52,717 bases of DNA. It comes from Azolla pinnata. Its lineage: Eukaryota; Streptophyta; Polypodiopsida; Salviniales; Salviniaceae. Below, in pieces: positions 1 through 12,799 of the stretch. The stretch lies in the NCBI GenBank assembly GCA_037176905.1, contig JBBBWG010029488.1, positions 1 through 52,717 of the forward strand, read 5' to 3'. The notes under the pieces were generated by a model, which saw only the letters and a program-made list of their open reading frames with translations, made no database searches and was not told the origin of the DNA. Every line of letters starts with the position of its first letter. The first letter of the stretch is position 1. The translations under genes and the position numbers were made by a program.

Positions 1-545
1 ATATATTGCATTTACCTATTGTTTAGTCTATATAGCTAATTTCTATATGATATTAAAAATGAATATATGTGCATCTTTATTTATTTATTTACATTTTTTT
101 AAATTCATTTATATACGCACTGTTATATATAAAACTTATTTCTATATATTATTTTATTTTTTTATTGTTTATTTTATATAGCTAATGTCTATATGCTTCT
201 TTATACCAGGTTTCTAATTTTTATTTATTTTTATTTTTAGAATATTCATATATATATAGTATTTACTTGTTGTTTATTCTATATAGCTAATTTCTATATG
301 ATATTAAAAATGAATATATGTGCATCTTTATTTATTTATTTACATTTTTTTTAAATTCATTTATATATGTATTGTTACTTATAAAACTGATTTCTATAAA
401 TAAATAAATAAATAATTTGTTTATTTTATATAGCTAATGTCTTTATGCTTCTTTATACCATGTTTCTAATTTTTATTTATTTATATTTTTAGAATATTCA
501 TATATATATATATTGCATTTACTTATTGCTTATTTTCTATATGAT
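1..545. repeat. AT-rich tandem repeat, period about 250 bp
   Basis: Two full copies and the start of a third of an AT-rich unit can be aligned by eye. Shared blocks in order are the phrase tatatagctaatttctat, then aaaatgaatatatgtgcatc, then atagctaatgtct, then tttctaatttttatttattt and agaatattcatatatata. Copy 1 runs from the window edge to about 245, copy 2 from about 246 to 505, and copy 3 breaks off near 545. There is no coding potential. The array may continue to the left of the window. Confidence 0.75.
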
Positions 546-659
546 ATTTATATTAATATCAGGTTTCTAATTTACAAATCATAATCATGTCAATTTTGTA
601 AAACATCCAAACTACCCCCTCCTCATACTTGATCGGTTTTTTCGAGAGCAAAGTGAGCA

Positions 660-1814
660 TCGGTGAATTGGATCATCTTTCTTCTAATCAGAACAATTCT
701 GCGTCGTCAAGTATTCAAAGGACAAAGGTGAGAATTTTTGTGGAAATAACAAGACCATTAGAGTACTAGGTCATGCTCTGGTTTTGCAAAACAAGCTTCC
801 AAAGCAGATAAAACAACTCGAAGAAGAATGGCTCAAAACTAATGCAAAAACAAGACAGTTACACCCTTGCCAAGCTTTTTGGATGACCTCAAAGTTAAGG
901 AGGGGACACGAAGAATCTCACACCCAATCTCGCTAGGCATGAGCAAATGTCTAATCAAACCACTAGATCAGAATCGATAAGAACAATTGTCTAGGGAGGG
1001 ATGGTTTTTAACCCTCAAGAAAATCAGGTTCTGTTAGCAAGGTTTGTAATTAGAGGCTTTATGATAGGGAATGAGTTGTGGAAGCAATTCCTCTCCTACA
1101 CTAGGAAGGAGGATCTGGAAGGAAACAACCTAAAGGAGCCAACCATAGAAGCCTCAAAATCTCACACGAAAACTTCCTTGAGAATCGATGGAGCTCATTA
1201 CAAGTTCGATAGCAAGATGCTCAAATCGATACCTATCTAATAATGCTTAGCATACAAAAGGGCATGTCTGATGCAAATCCAAAGTCTGCTATTGATAATC
1301 CCCCTTGACTGCATTGACTGAAACTTCTACCGTTGATGCGCCCAATTCATTTGTGTCACAATTAGATGTTATTTTAGATGTTATTAGATGCTAGAGTCGA
1401 CCCTCAAGCGTCCTCAAGTTAACAGCAAGCATATATCCAACTTTCTTGATTGAAGTTATGGAAACAAAAGTTGCATTCCTTGAACATGTTTGATCAATAT
1501 ACAATTCTTTGTGATCTTTTGGGAATACAAAACCTTTCTTATGTTCCACTTTTGCCCAACAATACATCATCCAACATGTTTAATGGGGTGCTAGCTCGCT
1601 CAGATTTCGAAAACCATTTTTAATATTTCATCATATGATTGGAACTAACAAACCACATCACAGGACATATTTTGAAGCATCGGTGCCCAGGATGGATTGC
1701 AATAAAATGGATGCTCTGATTTCCATGGCCCAACATGTAGTAGAACAAGTGCGAAAAAGTGATGGCGAGATAGTGAACTTGAATGCAAAAGCTCATGGAA
1801 TTACAGAGCACTAA
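660..1814 (+). pseudogene. decayed coding debris, probably an old retroelement or gene fragment
   Basis: Several plus-strand open stretches follow one another in different frames, each with ordinary amino-acid composition but broken by stops. They lie at about 770-935, 1001-1240 (79 codons from an ATG), 1430-1615 and 1635-1814 (59 codons, including a stretch reading MAQHVVEQVRKSDGEIV). None matches a family I recognise, and I see no terminal repeats, target-site duplication or catalytic motif. The alternation of frames and stops in one orientation looks like a degenerating gag-like or host coding region. That reading is inference. Genuine small exons cannot be excluded. Confidence 0.3.
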
Positions 1815-2603
1815 AGAGCTAAATAAAACATTGGGGGAGATAAAATTATACCCGAGTCAATTGAATCGGGAGTTGCTGGCCAGTCATTGCTTTGAATGAT
1901 TGGATGATTTCATGATTGAATGAAACCCCAAACCCTAAGCCTTTGACAATTACAAAGAAGCTGGAGAGACGTGAAATGCCATGTTGCTTCGACCTCTGAA
2001 AATACCTTTAATTAGTTAAATCACGGTTAAAACCCAAAAGAAAATTTTCCATCGTATTTCAAACCAAATTCTCACTTCATAGCTCCATAATCATGACCAA
2101 GAAGACAAATTTACCTTTATTTACATTAGTCATTTATTACCTATTTTCAATGTCCCCGTCTACGATTGGTTCTTCTTCTAAAGCTGCAGAAAAAGGCACC
2201 AATACATCAAACCAAGATATTTCCTGTTGTAAATGAGCCAAAAAATATACAACATTTCCTCCTTCAACCAAGAGGTTCCAAGGCCAAATCGACCAGTTAC
2301 TGTGTCTTGGCCATCTTCATAGAATTACAGCTCCTCTAATTGTATTACACATGCAACAGTAAAAGCCGAACATCGTGCTAATTTTCCATGGTTAAGGTGT
2401 TATTAGTTTATGAAGGTTTTCCATTTATGGGGGGGTGGGCCAAATAATGCATAGTTTAATATTTGGAAGAAAAAAACAACCATAGCTCTAATCAGACTTG
2501 AAAATACTTGTCAAACTTTTGGACATTATCAGAATACTCAAATCTACCAGAAATCCTTCTAGGTCAAGCTCCAAAATGTTGAGAAATATTTTGGTGTTTA
2601 ACT
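1815..2603. other. gene-free flank, probable 3' UTR of the coiled-coil gene at its right end
   Basis: No ORF with convincing composition was found on either strand. The right-hand few hundred bases lie just downstream of the stop codon of the minus-strand coiled-coil gene and probably hold its 3' UTR. No strong polyadenylation signal decides the end. Confidence 0.4.
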
Positions 2604-5600
2604 TTAAACTTCATACACAGTGATCCAACTGGCATACAGCTTAAGTAGCTCAAAATGCAATTAAAGCGCCATAAAATCAAGAAAAAGGTTTCAATACTCA
2701 CCCAAGCACGGAAACCAGCTGAAAGGCTCCATAAAGAGGAAAAAGTAACAATCCCGTAGCCTAGCACAGGTAATAGAAGATATCATGTAGCTTTTCTTAG
2801 TTCCTACAGAATAACAAACGATCCACTTCAAAATGTACATAAAGAAGAAAGGGCATTCTTACCAACAGCCAAACAATCAATTTGCTTGTTGCAAAAACTG
2901 CTGAGTATTTATTTCTCTTCAGTATTATCCATATTTTGTGCTGGAGCTGAAACACATGAATTAAATGTACATCGTAATGCATGTTTAAATTATATCTCAA
3001 TATTTTCCTGCAAGAAACCAGCACTAAAATCTTTATAAGAATCGACTGTTACCTTATGATGATACATTACAGCCGATTTAAGAGCTCCACCATAGTGAGA
3101 AGTTGATTGCATAGCAATATATTTGAAGTAAACTTCATATTCATCCACATACAGCTGCACAAATCTTACAAATGCATCCATGTAAGGCCTACTCGACTCA
3201 ATTGCAATCTCTAATTTATCCTTCAGAGCGTTATGACCTTCCTTCAAGTGAGTGAGAGCAAGTTCCTTGAAATGCCTCAATCCTTCACTTCTTAATATTT
3301 CCATGAAATTGGAAACAATTAGAATCCCGTGCTTCCCCTTCTTCAGAGAATATATCCAGAGATCCTCAATATTCTGATTTCACCATGTTCATAGCTTTAA
3401 TGAAATTTTAGATCATCAGAGAAACAACGATTGCAATCAGGTATCAAGCCTCCACAGGGATGAATTTTAGATAAGCAGAAACATCACCTGAATGAGTAGT
3501 ATACAACCTTTGACAGCCAAGGGTGGAAGCCACTGCTTATAAGTCTGCTAGTAAATGTATGGTAGAAATGATAGAACATAAAGATTGATCATTGTCAGAG
3601 CAATAGAAACTAAAGTCGTATTCCTCATGTCACGAAGTATTCAGTGTGAGTGCATGATTCAAGCATGGTAGGAAAACTTATGTTTTATCTATATTCTGAA
3701 TATAGTAGTAAATGATAAATGATATGATTGATCATTTTCACATAGAAAATCACCAGATCAAACGCCATTATGTTTCTAATTGATATACATATATACAAAC
3801 CCACCTTGTCAAGTTCCTCTTCCTTTAACTTTAAATGTTGTTGCAACCGAAGTACAGATTCCTGAAATAGAAACAATTTACTTAACAGCGCATACAAACG
3901 GTAAGTATTACTGGAAACAATGTTTATTTACAGTTCAGGAATAGATACACCTCACCTCAGCTACATGAAGCACATTCTGTAATTTAGCCATGCTTGTTCT
4001 CTGATTTTCTGATGTTTGTTCCAACTTGAACACAAATAAATGGAAACCTCCATTTATTAGTAGCCTCAAAAAAGAAGCATGCTTTCCTTAGTAGAGTTCA
4101 CAGACAACCCTCTTATGCTAAATGAAACTTTGATTTAGTACTAGCTTTCAACAAAAAGCCTGCTTTTCTTAGTAGAATCCCCAGACAACCACCTTATGCT
4201 ATTATTCTAATAACTCTATCAAATAATGCAAGATATATCTGAATATTTAAAATACCTTCATAAGAGAAATAAGAGAGGAGCGTGAGACGAGAGAATGCAT
4301 AAGGATGTGGATAATTTTTTAATTGACACAAATATACAATTAACAGGAAACCGCAATACAGCATATAAATTTTTTCGTATAAAAACCACTGAATATAAGG
4401 ACATCAGGAAATCCTCGTGTCCAAAGGATTCACATAAGCAACCACAGTATGCTCTTGTTAAATGAATAGATGATCGAGATTGGCTAAAGGTAAATTCGAA
4501 TTGAAAGAACATATTTGAAGTATCATGACTGAGTGTGTACTCTGTGTAAAGTAATCAAACAAGAAAGATAGGAAATCAAGAGCATATTTTTTATAGCATA
4601 CAGGATGGTCGGATACGAACCTACTTGTTCAACCTCAAATGCTTGTTGTTGCTGAGTATTTTCCAACATATTGATGTGCCTTCTCAAATCATCTACTTCT
4701 CCACTTCTTCTTACCAAGATTTCTTCAAGTTCCTTGGCCTGTAATGTCAGATTCCTTCAAACAACTGCTTATACTCTAACAATGAGATTAAAATTGAATA
4801 GAATGAACTGAAGTGATGTAAAACAACCACAGAAATGATCGTTTAATAAATCACAGAAGCTGTAAGATTTATATGCAATGTTCATTGGGATGTTAAAAAC
4901 TAACAAGATTAAGCTCCATATTCAACAACCTAACCAAATCTGCTCTCTGTCTTTGGATTTAAATCTGTTGATACCAATGGTTCTATTACTTGATCTACTG
5001 CAGTAAACCAAACTTTTTCTAGACGTAGCACTATACTAAATGCACTAGTTCTGTTTCCTAATCTCTAGAACATGCCATTTCTTATCCACAGCAATTTTGA
5101 TTTCTTCGCTTGCAAATTTAAATCCTAAAAGAGACATCCAAAAGTAGTTCAAGGCATCATACACACCTAATCCTCATTTAGAAAAATTTTCATTCTTCAT
5201 CACGTGTAAGAAAAACAATAAGCATTGAACTTTAATAAAACACATGGTCATAGGAGTGGCATTGATACAATACTGACTATGAAAACGGAATTTGAGTTAA
5301 TACTCTGCAAATTACCATTGCTTGTTCTTTAGCTATCTTCAGTTTGTGGTTTATCAGCCTTCCTCCATTGCTTTGCTAGAACCCAATACAGGAACACAGT
5401 TACACAGTTTTAGATTTTAAAACTTAGATAACAAAAACTGATTATTTGTCATTGTTTACATAAGCTCCTGAAAGAGAGATTTTAATTGGAACAGTATTGT
5501 GCTAAACAGGAAAAATTCAACACGAATCATAATTAGCAATAGCAAGTTGTATAAAATAGAATCTGGTTATCAAGCAATCCAGTTAAAGCTTTTGACTTTC

Positions 5601-7584
5601 TTCTTGTTTACTGTCACATATGCCTCCCCATGTGGCACAATTTTTAACTTACTTCATAGACTTAGAGTTATTCAGTTAATCCAGAATTTCTACTGGGAAG
5701 AAGTTATCAATTACCATATTGCAGTAAATTCGTAAAACTTTTGAAGAAAATATATCCACTGGGACAAAAAGGAAAAAGGCTTGAGCAATTTATCAAGTAT
5801 TATAGACCAGAATAACCTGTAATTCCCAAATTCTTTTGCAAATATGTCGAACTAACATAAACATATCTCAGAGGCCGATCCATATCACAACATACGTCAA
5901 AGATTGTTTATAAAAATAGTAAAACACTAAATTTCAGTAATGCCCTTGTGCAGTACTTCATCTGATACTCTAGATCGAATGGCATAATGTATGGAAATAG
6001 TGAATTTTATCTTTTGGCAATTGTGAAATATCAGACTTAAAATAAAAGATGAAGCACACATCAATGACAATGATTGCAGATATTACTACCTCCAATTGTT
6101 GTATCTCCTTCTGAAGAAATATTATCTCCTTATCATTCTGACTAGCATACAAATCCGTTTCCCCCACTCTTTTTTCTGGAGACAAACTTAGCACATACGA
6201 TACAGCTTTTGAAAGTAAGAAACTAAAGAGGTCAGTTATGGATTAACCATCATAGAATATATCTATCTATCTATATATATATATAACAAATTCTTGGACC
6301 TTGTTATACTATTAACATTAACATGATCTACTGAAAACATAAATAATTCTATGATCAGTCTCAAATAGGTAACGTCCAAAAAACCTAAAAAAACGTTATG
6401 ACTAGTTTTATGAGGATTCCTTGACATTCTCGTCAATTCTAGCTAGGAGAGTTCATTTTAGGAGAGAAAAGAACATAACATTATCATATTCCTAATTTGA
6501 AAATGGTGGGATAAGGTTTGGAAATATGTTTTCTAAATTTAGTCTTGGCATAAAATGCAAAGTAACAATGTTGTAGAGAACTGTAATTGCTGAATTCAGA
6601 CCAAAAAAAACCCGGAAAACTTCAGTTCATGGATTAACCACAAAACCTTACGTAGTGAGATTGTAAGGTAAAGACGAAGCAATCTTCTCATGATGTACAC
6701 CTCCAATTTGAGATGATCAATACATAAATTTATTGGAAACGCCATGCCAATAGGCCAAATGTACGTTTTATAGAAGCCATACAGCTGTGCACATGATTCT
6801 TATCCACCTTTCTTATAAGCTAAGTACATAATCTATCATCAATATGAAAAACGGCATTCTCCATTCGTCTGAAATTCTGACACGATCAGTACTGAGAGTG
6901 GATGCATATCCATTGGTCATTGGAAATCAAAACGAATGTTCTTCATCATGTGAAAATTTAGACATTTTTTATGCTAAAAAAACTAAGAAAACAAAGATAA
7001 TAACAAAGAGTGAAAGAAAATATTTTAGCCAATAAAATCAATCAAGAGAATTTCTTTACAAAAGGGAACAAAGAGCAAGACTGACAGCAATATCAAAAGA
7101 TTCAAGCGGATGCTTCACTGAGAGAAGGAAATATTGATATTGATTATCCACGCTACATGAAAGAAATGAGGTGGATTACTTTTAGAAAAAAAGGATTTTT
7201 CTACTTAAAATTTTAAACTCGGATAATTAGTTACCGAAAGAAATGTTTCAAAAGCAATCTGATTTACTTCAAGATTGATATTGAATAGAATTTCTGGATT
7301 TAGCTCACATATAGAAGAAATCGAGAAGATCAAAGAAATCCGTCCGACTGTAAAGACCTTCCGGTAGAAGTTTTACGGGGGGGGGGAAGCTTTTGAATGC
7401 GGTTACCTAAGGAGAGTATGACGTGCTGAAGTTCAAGAAGCTCGTTACGTTCGGGGCTTTCATTCGGTGAGGAGGAACGATCAGAAGGAAAGACTTGAGA
7501 AGTGTCAGAATAAGAAGAAGAAGAAGAAGAAGAAGAAGCGGAAATGAGCAAAATCGCCATCGCCATTGCCATCGCCATCGCCAT
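2604..7584 (-). CDS. Coiled-coil secretory-pathway protein with signal peptide and C-terminal membrane anchor (At4g31340/At2g24420 type)
   Basis: Ten exons, all with GT-AG introns, close in phase: 7584-7407, 6175-6090, 5375-5316, 4738-4625, 4024-3956, 3861-3805, 3373-3053, 2946-2863, 2760-2702 and 2628-2604. They total 1053 nt, giving 350 residues. The ATG at 7584 is preferred over one at 7668 because the product then starts with a signal-like segment (MAMAMAMAMAILLISA) followed by polyserine. Residues about 60-190 are heptad-rich coiled coil (LQKEIQQLE, RRHINMLEN, LKLKEEELDK). The conserved C-terminal part follows, with YHHK LQHK, FATSKLIVWLL and then a hydrophobic helix at about 316-343. 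From memory this matches the plant proteins annotated as myosin heavy chain- or DNA repair ATPase-related, which have a signal peptide, coiled coil and terminal helix. Its biochemical role is not established. The start of the 107-residue exon at 3373 and the last 8-codon exon are the least certain. Confidence 0.75.
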
Positions 7585-7706
7585 CGCCAAAAAAGGATCA
7601 GGAGGGAAGCGAAGAGCTGGCTGGCTTCTGCTTCGTAGAATGGGAAATTCGCGAGGATACCGTTCCATTCAAAGCAAGAAATGCCCCAAAATACCCCTCG
7701 AAGTTC

Positions 7707-7781
7707 TTAGGGTTTGGGGAAAATACCCCTCTAAGGTTTTTTAGGGTTTTGGGCCATGTTCAACTCCCCCAAAACCCTAAA
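7707..7781 (-). promoter_or_regulatory. telo-box cluster upstream of the coiled-coil gene
   Basis: Three AAACCCTAA-type telo boxes lie 120-200 bp upstream of the chosen start: TTAGGGTTT on the plus strand at 7707-7715 and 7741-7749 (that is, AAACCCTAA in gene sense), and AAACCCTAAA in the opposite sense at 7772-7781. Telo boxes near transcription starts are known in plant translation and cell-cycle genes. In this window such motifs are also repeat debris, so function is inference. Confidence 0.4.
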
Positions 7782-8030
7782 ATCATGGTAGGGCTTTCTT
7801 TCTCATGTCCACTCGAAATCGTCGAATCGATCGATCAGATCAGATCGATTATGTTTCGCTCGATCTGCTTCTATTAATCCCCTTGCGAGCATTGCAGAGC
7901 TCGAATGGGCTCCCGATGCAGAATTCATCTGCGATGCACAGCTTCACAACTTCCAATGTTCGAGGACCGATGCCGATGTTGTTTGCCTAGCTCCCACTAG
8001 AAATCAGGGTTCTAATATATATACAAATAC

Positions 8031-8221
8031 ATAACGTATCCGCTATAATACAATGCTACTGTTTGTCTGTGTTTTCAAGGTGTGCTATTAGAGAGGGCAT
8101 TGTAATAGAGAGAATAGTACATACAAAGAAAATTATATTTATAAAGGGCATCAACATATAACACCCTTCTAATTCATCGCGTTCTAATAGAGAGGGCATT
8201 CTGTTAGAGCATATACAGGTA

Positions 8222-8265
<44 letters not shown>

Positions 8266-8690
8266 CACCCTTCTAATTCATCACGTTCTAATATAGAGGG
8301 CTTTTTATTAGAGCAGATACAAATTTGTGTGTGTGTGTATTACAAATACATAACGTATCCGCTATAATACAATGCTACTGTTTATCTGTGTTTTCAAGGT
8401 GTGCTATTAGAGAGGGCATTGTAATAGAGAGAATAGTACACACAAAGAAATTTATATATATATAAAGGGCATCAACATATAACACCCTTCTAATTCATCG
8501 TGTTCTAATAGAGAGGGCATTCTATTAGAGCAGATACAGATATATATGTATATATGTATATATTAACACCCTTCTAATTCGTCGCGTTCTAATAGAGAGG
8601 GGATTCTATTAGAACAGATACAAATATATATGTATATACATATATTAACACCCTTCTAATTCATCGTGCTCTGATATATATATATATATA
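8031..8690. repeat. compound minisatellite with TA microsatellites
   Basis: A long unit beginning ataacgtatccgctataata near 8031 recurs near 8347, about 315 bp on, with few differences. Within and after it a shorter module recurs four times: acacccttctaattcatc, then ttctaatagagagggcatt, then attagagcagatacaa, then a TA-rich run. Module copies start near 8162, 8263, 8562 and 8646. The TA runs (8222-8261 is the longest) vary between copies. No coding potential; the short ORFs here read only repeats. Confidence 0.8.
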
Positions 8691-9919
8691 TAATCGGAGC
8701 CCAATGGTGGCAAGCATGCCATGTCTGGTGATTAGAAGATTGCGGATTCAGTATGAGTAAAGGAGAGAACGAATCTGCATCTGTGGCCTACCGGATCGCA
8801 GAGGAAGGAATACGAGTCAGGATTTGTGGAGATGGTTTCTCGATGGGATGGAACTGGAGATCGACGCGAAGAGTCGATCGTGACCGTAGTCATGTCGTCT
8901 TATCCTTGGCGGAACTCGGTTATTGGCTCCCCAGAAGAAATGGGGTTTTTGAACTTCGTCAGAATACGGCTCGAACCATGACCTATCTGCAAGTAGCTCC
9001 TATTTTTCTGTATTAACAATTTCAAAGCCCAGTAAACAACAACAACAACAATAATCATAATAATGTTTTTATCTTCTTTGAGATTGTAGCCTTTTAGCAC
9101 CCGTTTATAACTAATGACAGGATATCTTCACAAATATAATAATAATAATAATCATCATAATAATAACATCAAACGTATAGTTGTCTAGAAGCCCATCGTA
9201 ACGCTGCACAAAACTGTCTGTATACAAGCACGTATATACTGTCGAGGAAACCATGAAAAATAATGGCCTAATTATTATTATATATATATATCTAGATCAA
9301 TGTTGTTACATACGTAGCATACCGTACGCGTACAATATGTATGCTGTTTATTTTAGAAATATTTAATAATAATTATATAAATATGCTAAATAGTTATACA
9401 AATTTACAATTGACTAAACCTCCATTTTCCCTAGAGTTTTTCCATATTCCATTTCTCGATATCGGTAAATTTATAGAACCTTAAATTATAGAAAACTCAA
9501 ATTTAAAATTCAAGCCGATAGAATGACTAATATTCACTTTGAAGTTAGGATAACAGCCCTAGTCAAAGAATATTTTTGATATTTTTAAAATCGAACATTA
9601 AATACATGCAGAATACGTTTATAACATTCGCTCGTAACATTCACAAACGTTTATAAACTTACATTCCGTGCTTGCAAAAACTAGAAGCTTTCGAATGTTA
9701 CGTTCTCTGTATATGTAATATACCATACGCATTTGCATTCGTGCATGTTTCAATCAAACGTGTATGGTAGGCAAATCATCTTCAAGTTGAATTGGATTAA
9801 CAAGTTGGAAAAATATATATAAAGATCAAATTTTCAAAAAATGACCACGGTCTATATTATATAACGATCGAATGACATGTCATCACATGTTATGTAGGAG
9901 AGAGTGAGTATTGGAAGGG

Positions 9920-9950
<31 letters not shown>

Positions 9951-10325
9951 TAAAGGGAAAAAAAAAATCACTTCCAATATAAAGGGAAAAAATTGAAAAT
10001 AAAATGAAAACAGGAAAAACAAAGAACATGCATTTTTTCCTTCTCGAAGATTTTCAGACGTTTGAATCCTTGCACAAACACATTTTTTAGGTTCTATGTG
10101 TATGCATTTATACGGATTGGTTGGCGTGGAACGAGATCAGACACGAGCACGATTTTTCCGCTCGGATTCCGTTCTTTTATTTTCATGCCACCTCTCACGA
10201 CATCTTGCCATGCGGCCCCCCGCCCGTTTCACACTGACCGAGGGCCGAAAGAGCCTACGGACGCACGATGCGTTTTCCAGAACACGATTCCGATCCGATG
10301 CTTGAAAAGTGCGGCAAAAGCCAAC
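8691..10325. other. gene-free AT-rich spacer
   Basis: Contains a plus-strand open stretch of 87 codons at 8753-9016 with no recognisable similarity, ATA and AAC triplet runs near 9040-9170, and TA runs near 9280 and 9930. I see no splice-consistent gene, terminal repeats or RNA gene. The 8753 ORF may be chance or an old coding fragment. Confidence 0.4.
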
Positions 10326-10329
10326 ATAA

Positions 10330-10515
10330 AGAAGAAGAAGAAGCAGAAGCAAGAAGAAGCAAAAGCAAGAAGAAGCAGAAGAAGCAGTAGCAGAAGCACA
10401 AGCAGAAGAAGCAGTAGCAGAAGCAGAAGAAGCAGAAGCAGAAGCAGAAGCAGAAGAAGCAGAAGCAGAAGCAGAAGCAGAAGAAGCAGAAGCAGAAGCA
10501 GAAGAAGATGATGAT
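10330..10515. repeat. AGAAGC/AGAAGA triplet array
   Basis: Nearly pure purine-rich strand built from gaagaag, gcagaag and aagcag triplet combinations. It reads as arginine-serine in one frame, which imitates an SR-protein tail, but the flanking sequence does not encode RRMs or any other domain. Confidence 0.85.
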
Positions 10516-10699
10516 GAAGAAGAAGACTACGACTTGAACTTAGAACATGGGTCAGTCAAACTTCCGGTGCATCGATGGAAGTTGTCCCAATGTACACACA
10601 CACACAATACGGAGCTTTTACTGTGCCCGAAAAGGACAAGGGCACGATTCGGAGTGCCAAAAGAAGAAGAGGACAGGGTCAAAAAGGAACAAGGACTTT

Positions 10700-11140
10700 A
10701 GGGCACAAAGGCCCACCCCTAAACCCTAAACCCTAAACCCTAAACCCTAAACTGTAAGACTCGTATCCTTAAACTTTAAACTCTGAACCCTGATCCTTAA
10801 ACTTTAAACTCTGAACCTTGAGTCCCTAAACCCTAAACTTTAAAACTTAAACTCTAAAACCCTAAACCCTAAGCTTTAAACCCTGAAACCCTAAAAACCT
10901 TAAACCATAAAACCCTAAACCTTGGACATGTAACCATAAAACCCTAAACCCTCCACCTTAGACCCTAACCCTTAAAACCTAAACCCTAAAACCCTAATAC
11001 CTAAAACTCTAACCCATAAACCCTTAAACCCTTAAACCCTAAACCCATGATCTCTTAAACCCTAAACCCATAATCCCTTAAAACACTTAAACCCTCAATC
11101 CTAGACCCTTAAACCCTTAAACCCTAAACTCTCACATGGC
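10700..11140. repeat. degenerate plant-type telomeric repeat tract (CCCTAAA)
   Basis: Starts with four clean ccctaaa units near 10720-10751 and continues for about 400 bp as diverged variants (ccttaaacttt, cctgaaacc, ccataaaaccc). The orientation is uniform, with the C-rich strand on plus. An interstitial position with progressive decay suggests an old telomeric insertion or telomere-derived satellite, not a chromosome end. Confidence 0.8.
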
Positions 11141-12565
11141 ATCTTCTCCCTCATTCCAACCCGTTGCATCGCAGCTATGGAAGTCGTCTCTTTCCCTCCT
11201 AACCTTTTTGGTCTTTCATTCACAGCTCTCTCGGCCGTATTCTCCGAGCATGCGCTCGCACATTTGAAGATCGCAAGGATCAAATGGTGAAATCAACGCC
11301 GTGAATCCGAATCGACGGAATGTTCTCATTAAAATCAGACATTGCAAATTAACGCCTACTCTCATCTTCCACTAGAAGTTAACACCCAGTTGATTTCCTT
11401 TGTATATCATTTAATCGATTCTATGCCTGATCACGTGCCACTGATCGATAACATGTCTTTGTGTGTGTGAATGTGAAATGCATGCCGGCAAAACATGCTA
11501 CCGAATCCGTATGTTCTCGTGGCCTGTTTTTCATTCATTCATTCATTCTTTCTTTCTTTCTTCCGTCCGTTTCAGCCCGTACGCTTGGTGTGAAACCGTC
11601 GATACGAAGCACGATGGCTGGCCTCGGAGGCCACAATTGTTTACGGAGTCTGTCGCTCCAAAGCCTCGTATTCGCTCCATCGACGAGGGTTTTTTTTTTA
11701 TTTTATAGATTTTGTTTTGCTTTCTTTGTTTCCCTGTAAATTAAGATTCATCGTTAGGAATACACCGTCGAAATTACATACCAATGAGGTTCTTTCAAAG
11801 CCTCGGGTATTATTTGTGCCATCGATTCGCCCCTCGACCAGGGATTTTTCTATTAGAAATGCAATGTCAAAACTAATTAATCTTAATTGATTCTCTTACT
11901 ATGTTCGATTAACAAAAGTTGGTACTTTTTGTGTCTAATTAATCTATGAACACGTTAAATTTGGTGTTAATTGAGCTCTAATCAATCAATTAAGTTGATG
12001 TCAATCGATTAATTGAGCGCTAATTAATTTATTAAGTTGAGATTAATGGAGCTCCCGGTTAACTGATTTGGTGATACTTAAGTAATTTGGTGTTAATTTT
12101 CAAACCTAGGGTTTAATTTCTAACATTTAGTTTTAGTGGGCATTAAAATGCAATTTATAATTTTCTTTGGCGCCTTTTTGGGGTCATTTTTCCCATTTCC
12201 AAATGCTCGCGTTCGTTCCATCGATCGAAGCATTTGTAAACATTTTCTATTCCTTTTCAATGTAAATCGAGACTCATCGCTAGCGATACGATGTCGAGAT
12301 TTTTACGCGATGCGGGGGTTCAAGAGCGCGAGAAGATTTAAGACCATTCATTCATTGAGCATTGACACTGTCGTTTCTTCCTGCGATTGCGCCCCGAATT
12401 CCACACACACACACAATTGGAACAAGCAAAAGAGAGCTCCCAATGAAGAGGGCAGTGGAAAATGCCCTTTAACTACACATAATTGGCCCAAGTCAGTGCA
12501 GCATATAATGTGTGTGTATGTATATGTATCTATATAGAGAGAGAGAGAGATGCAAAGCAAATGTG
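11141..12565. other. gene-free spacer with short microsatellites
   Basis: Contains (TTCA)n/(TTTC)n near 11533-11566, a patch of taattaa/gattaatt words near 11870-12060, a CA run near 12404 and a GA run near 12536. Short ORFs overlap the microsatellites. No gene model could be supported. Confidence 0.4.
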
Positions 12566-12569
12566 TCAA

Positions 12570-12651
12570 GCATTTGCATCACCATCATCACCATCACCAT
12601 CACCATCACCATCACCATCACCACCATCACCACCACCACCACCACCTCCAC

Positions 12652-12683
<32 letters not shown>

Positions 12684-12720
12684 CCATCACCATCAGCATC
12701 ACCATCCCCATCATCATTAT
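12570..12720. repeat. (CATCAC)n / (CAT)n array
   Basis: About 150 bp of catcac, cac and cat triplets, open in all three forward frames as polyhistidine, polyserine/proline or polyisoleucine/threonine. Such all-frame openness is the signature of a microsatellite, not of a gene. Confidence 0.9.
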
Positions 12721-12799
12721 GCAGGAAATTGGGGAACCAAAACATGGGCTGTAAAAGGGGGGACACAAAGTTTCTGGAGCTACAAATGCATGCTACCAC

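Noticed and set aside
10062..10511. Apparent arginine-serine (SR splicing factor) tail
   Set aside because: The RS repeat comes from an AGAAGC microsatellite, and the upstream 85 codons show no RRM or other SR-protein feature.
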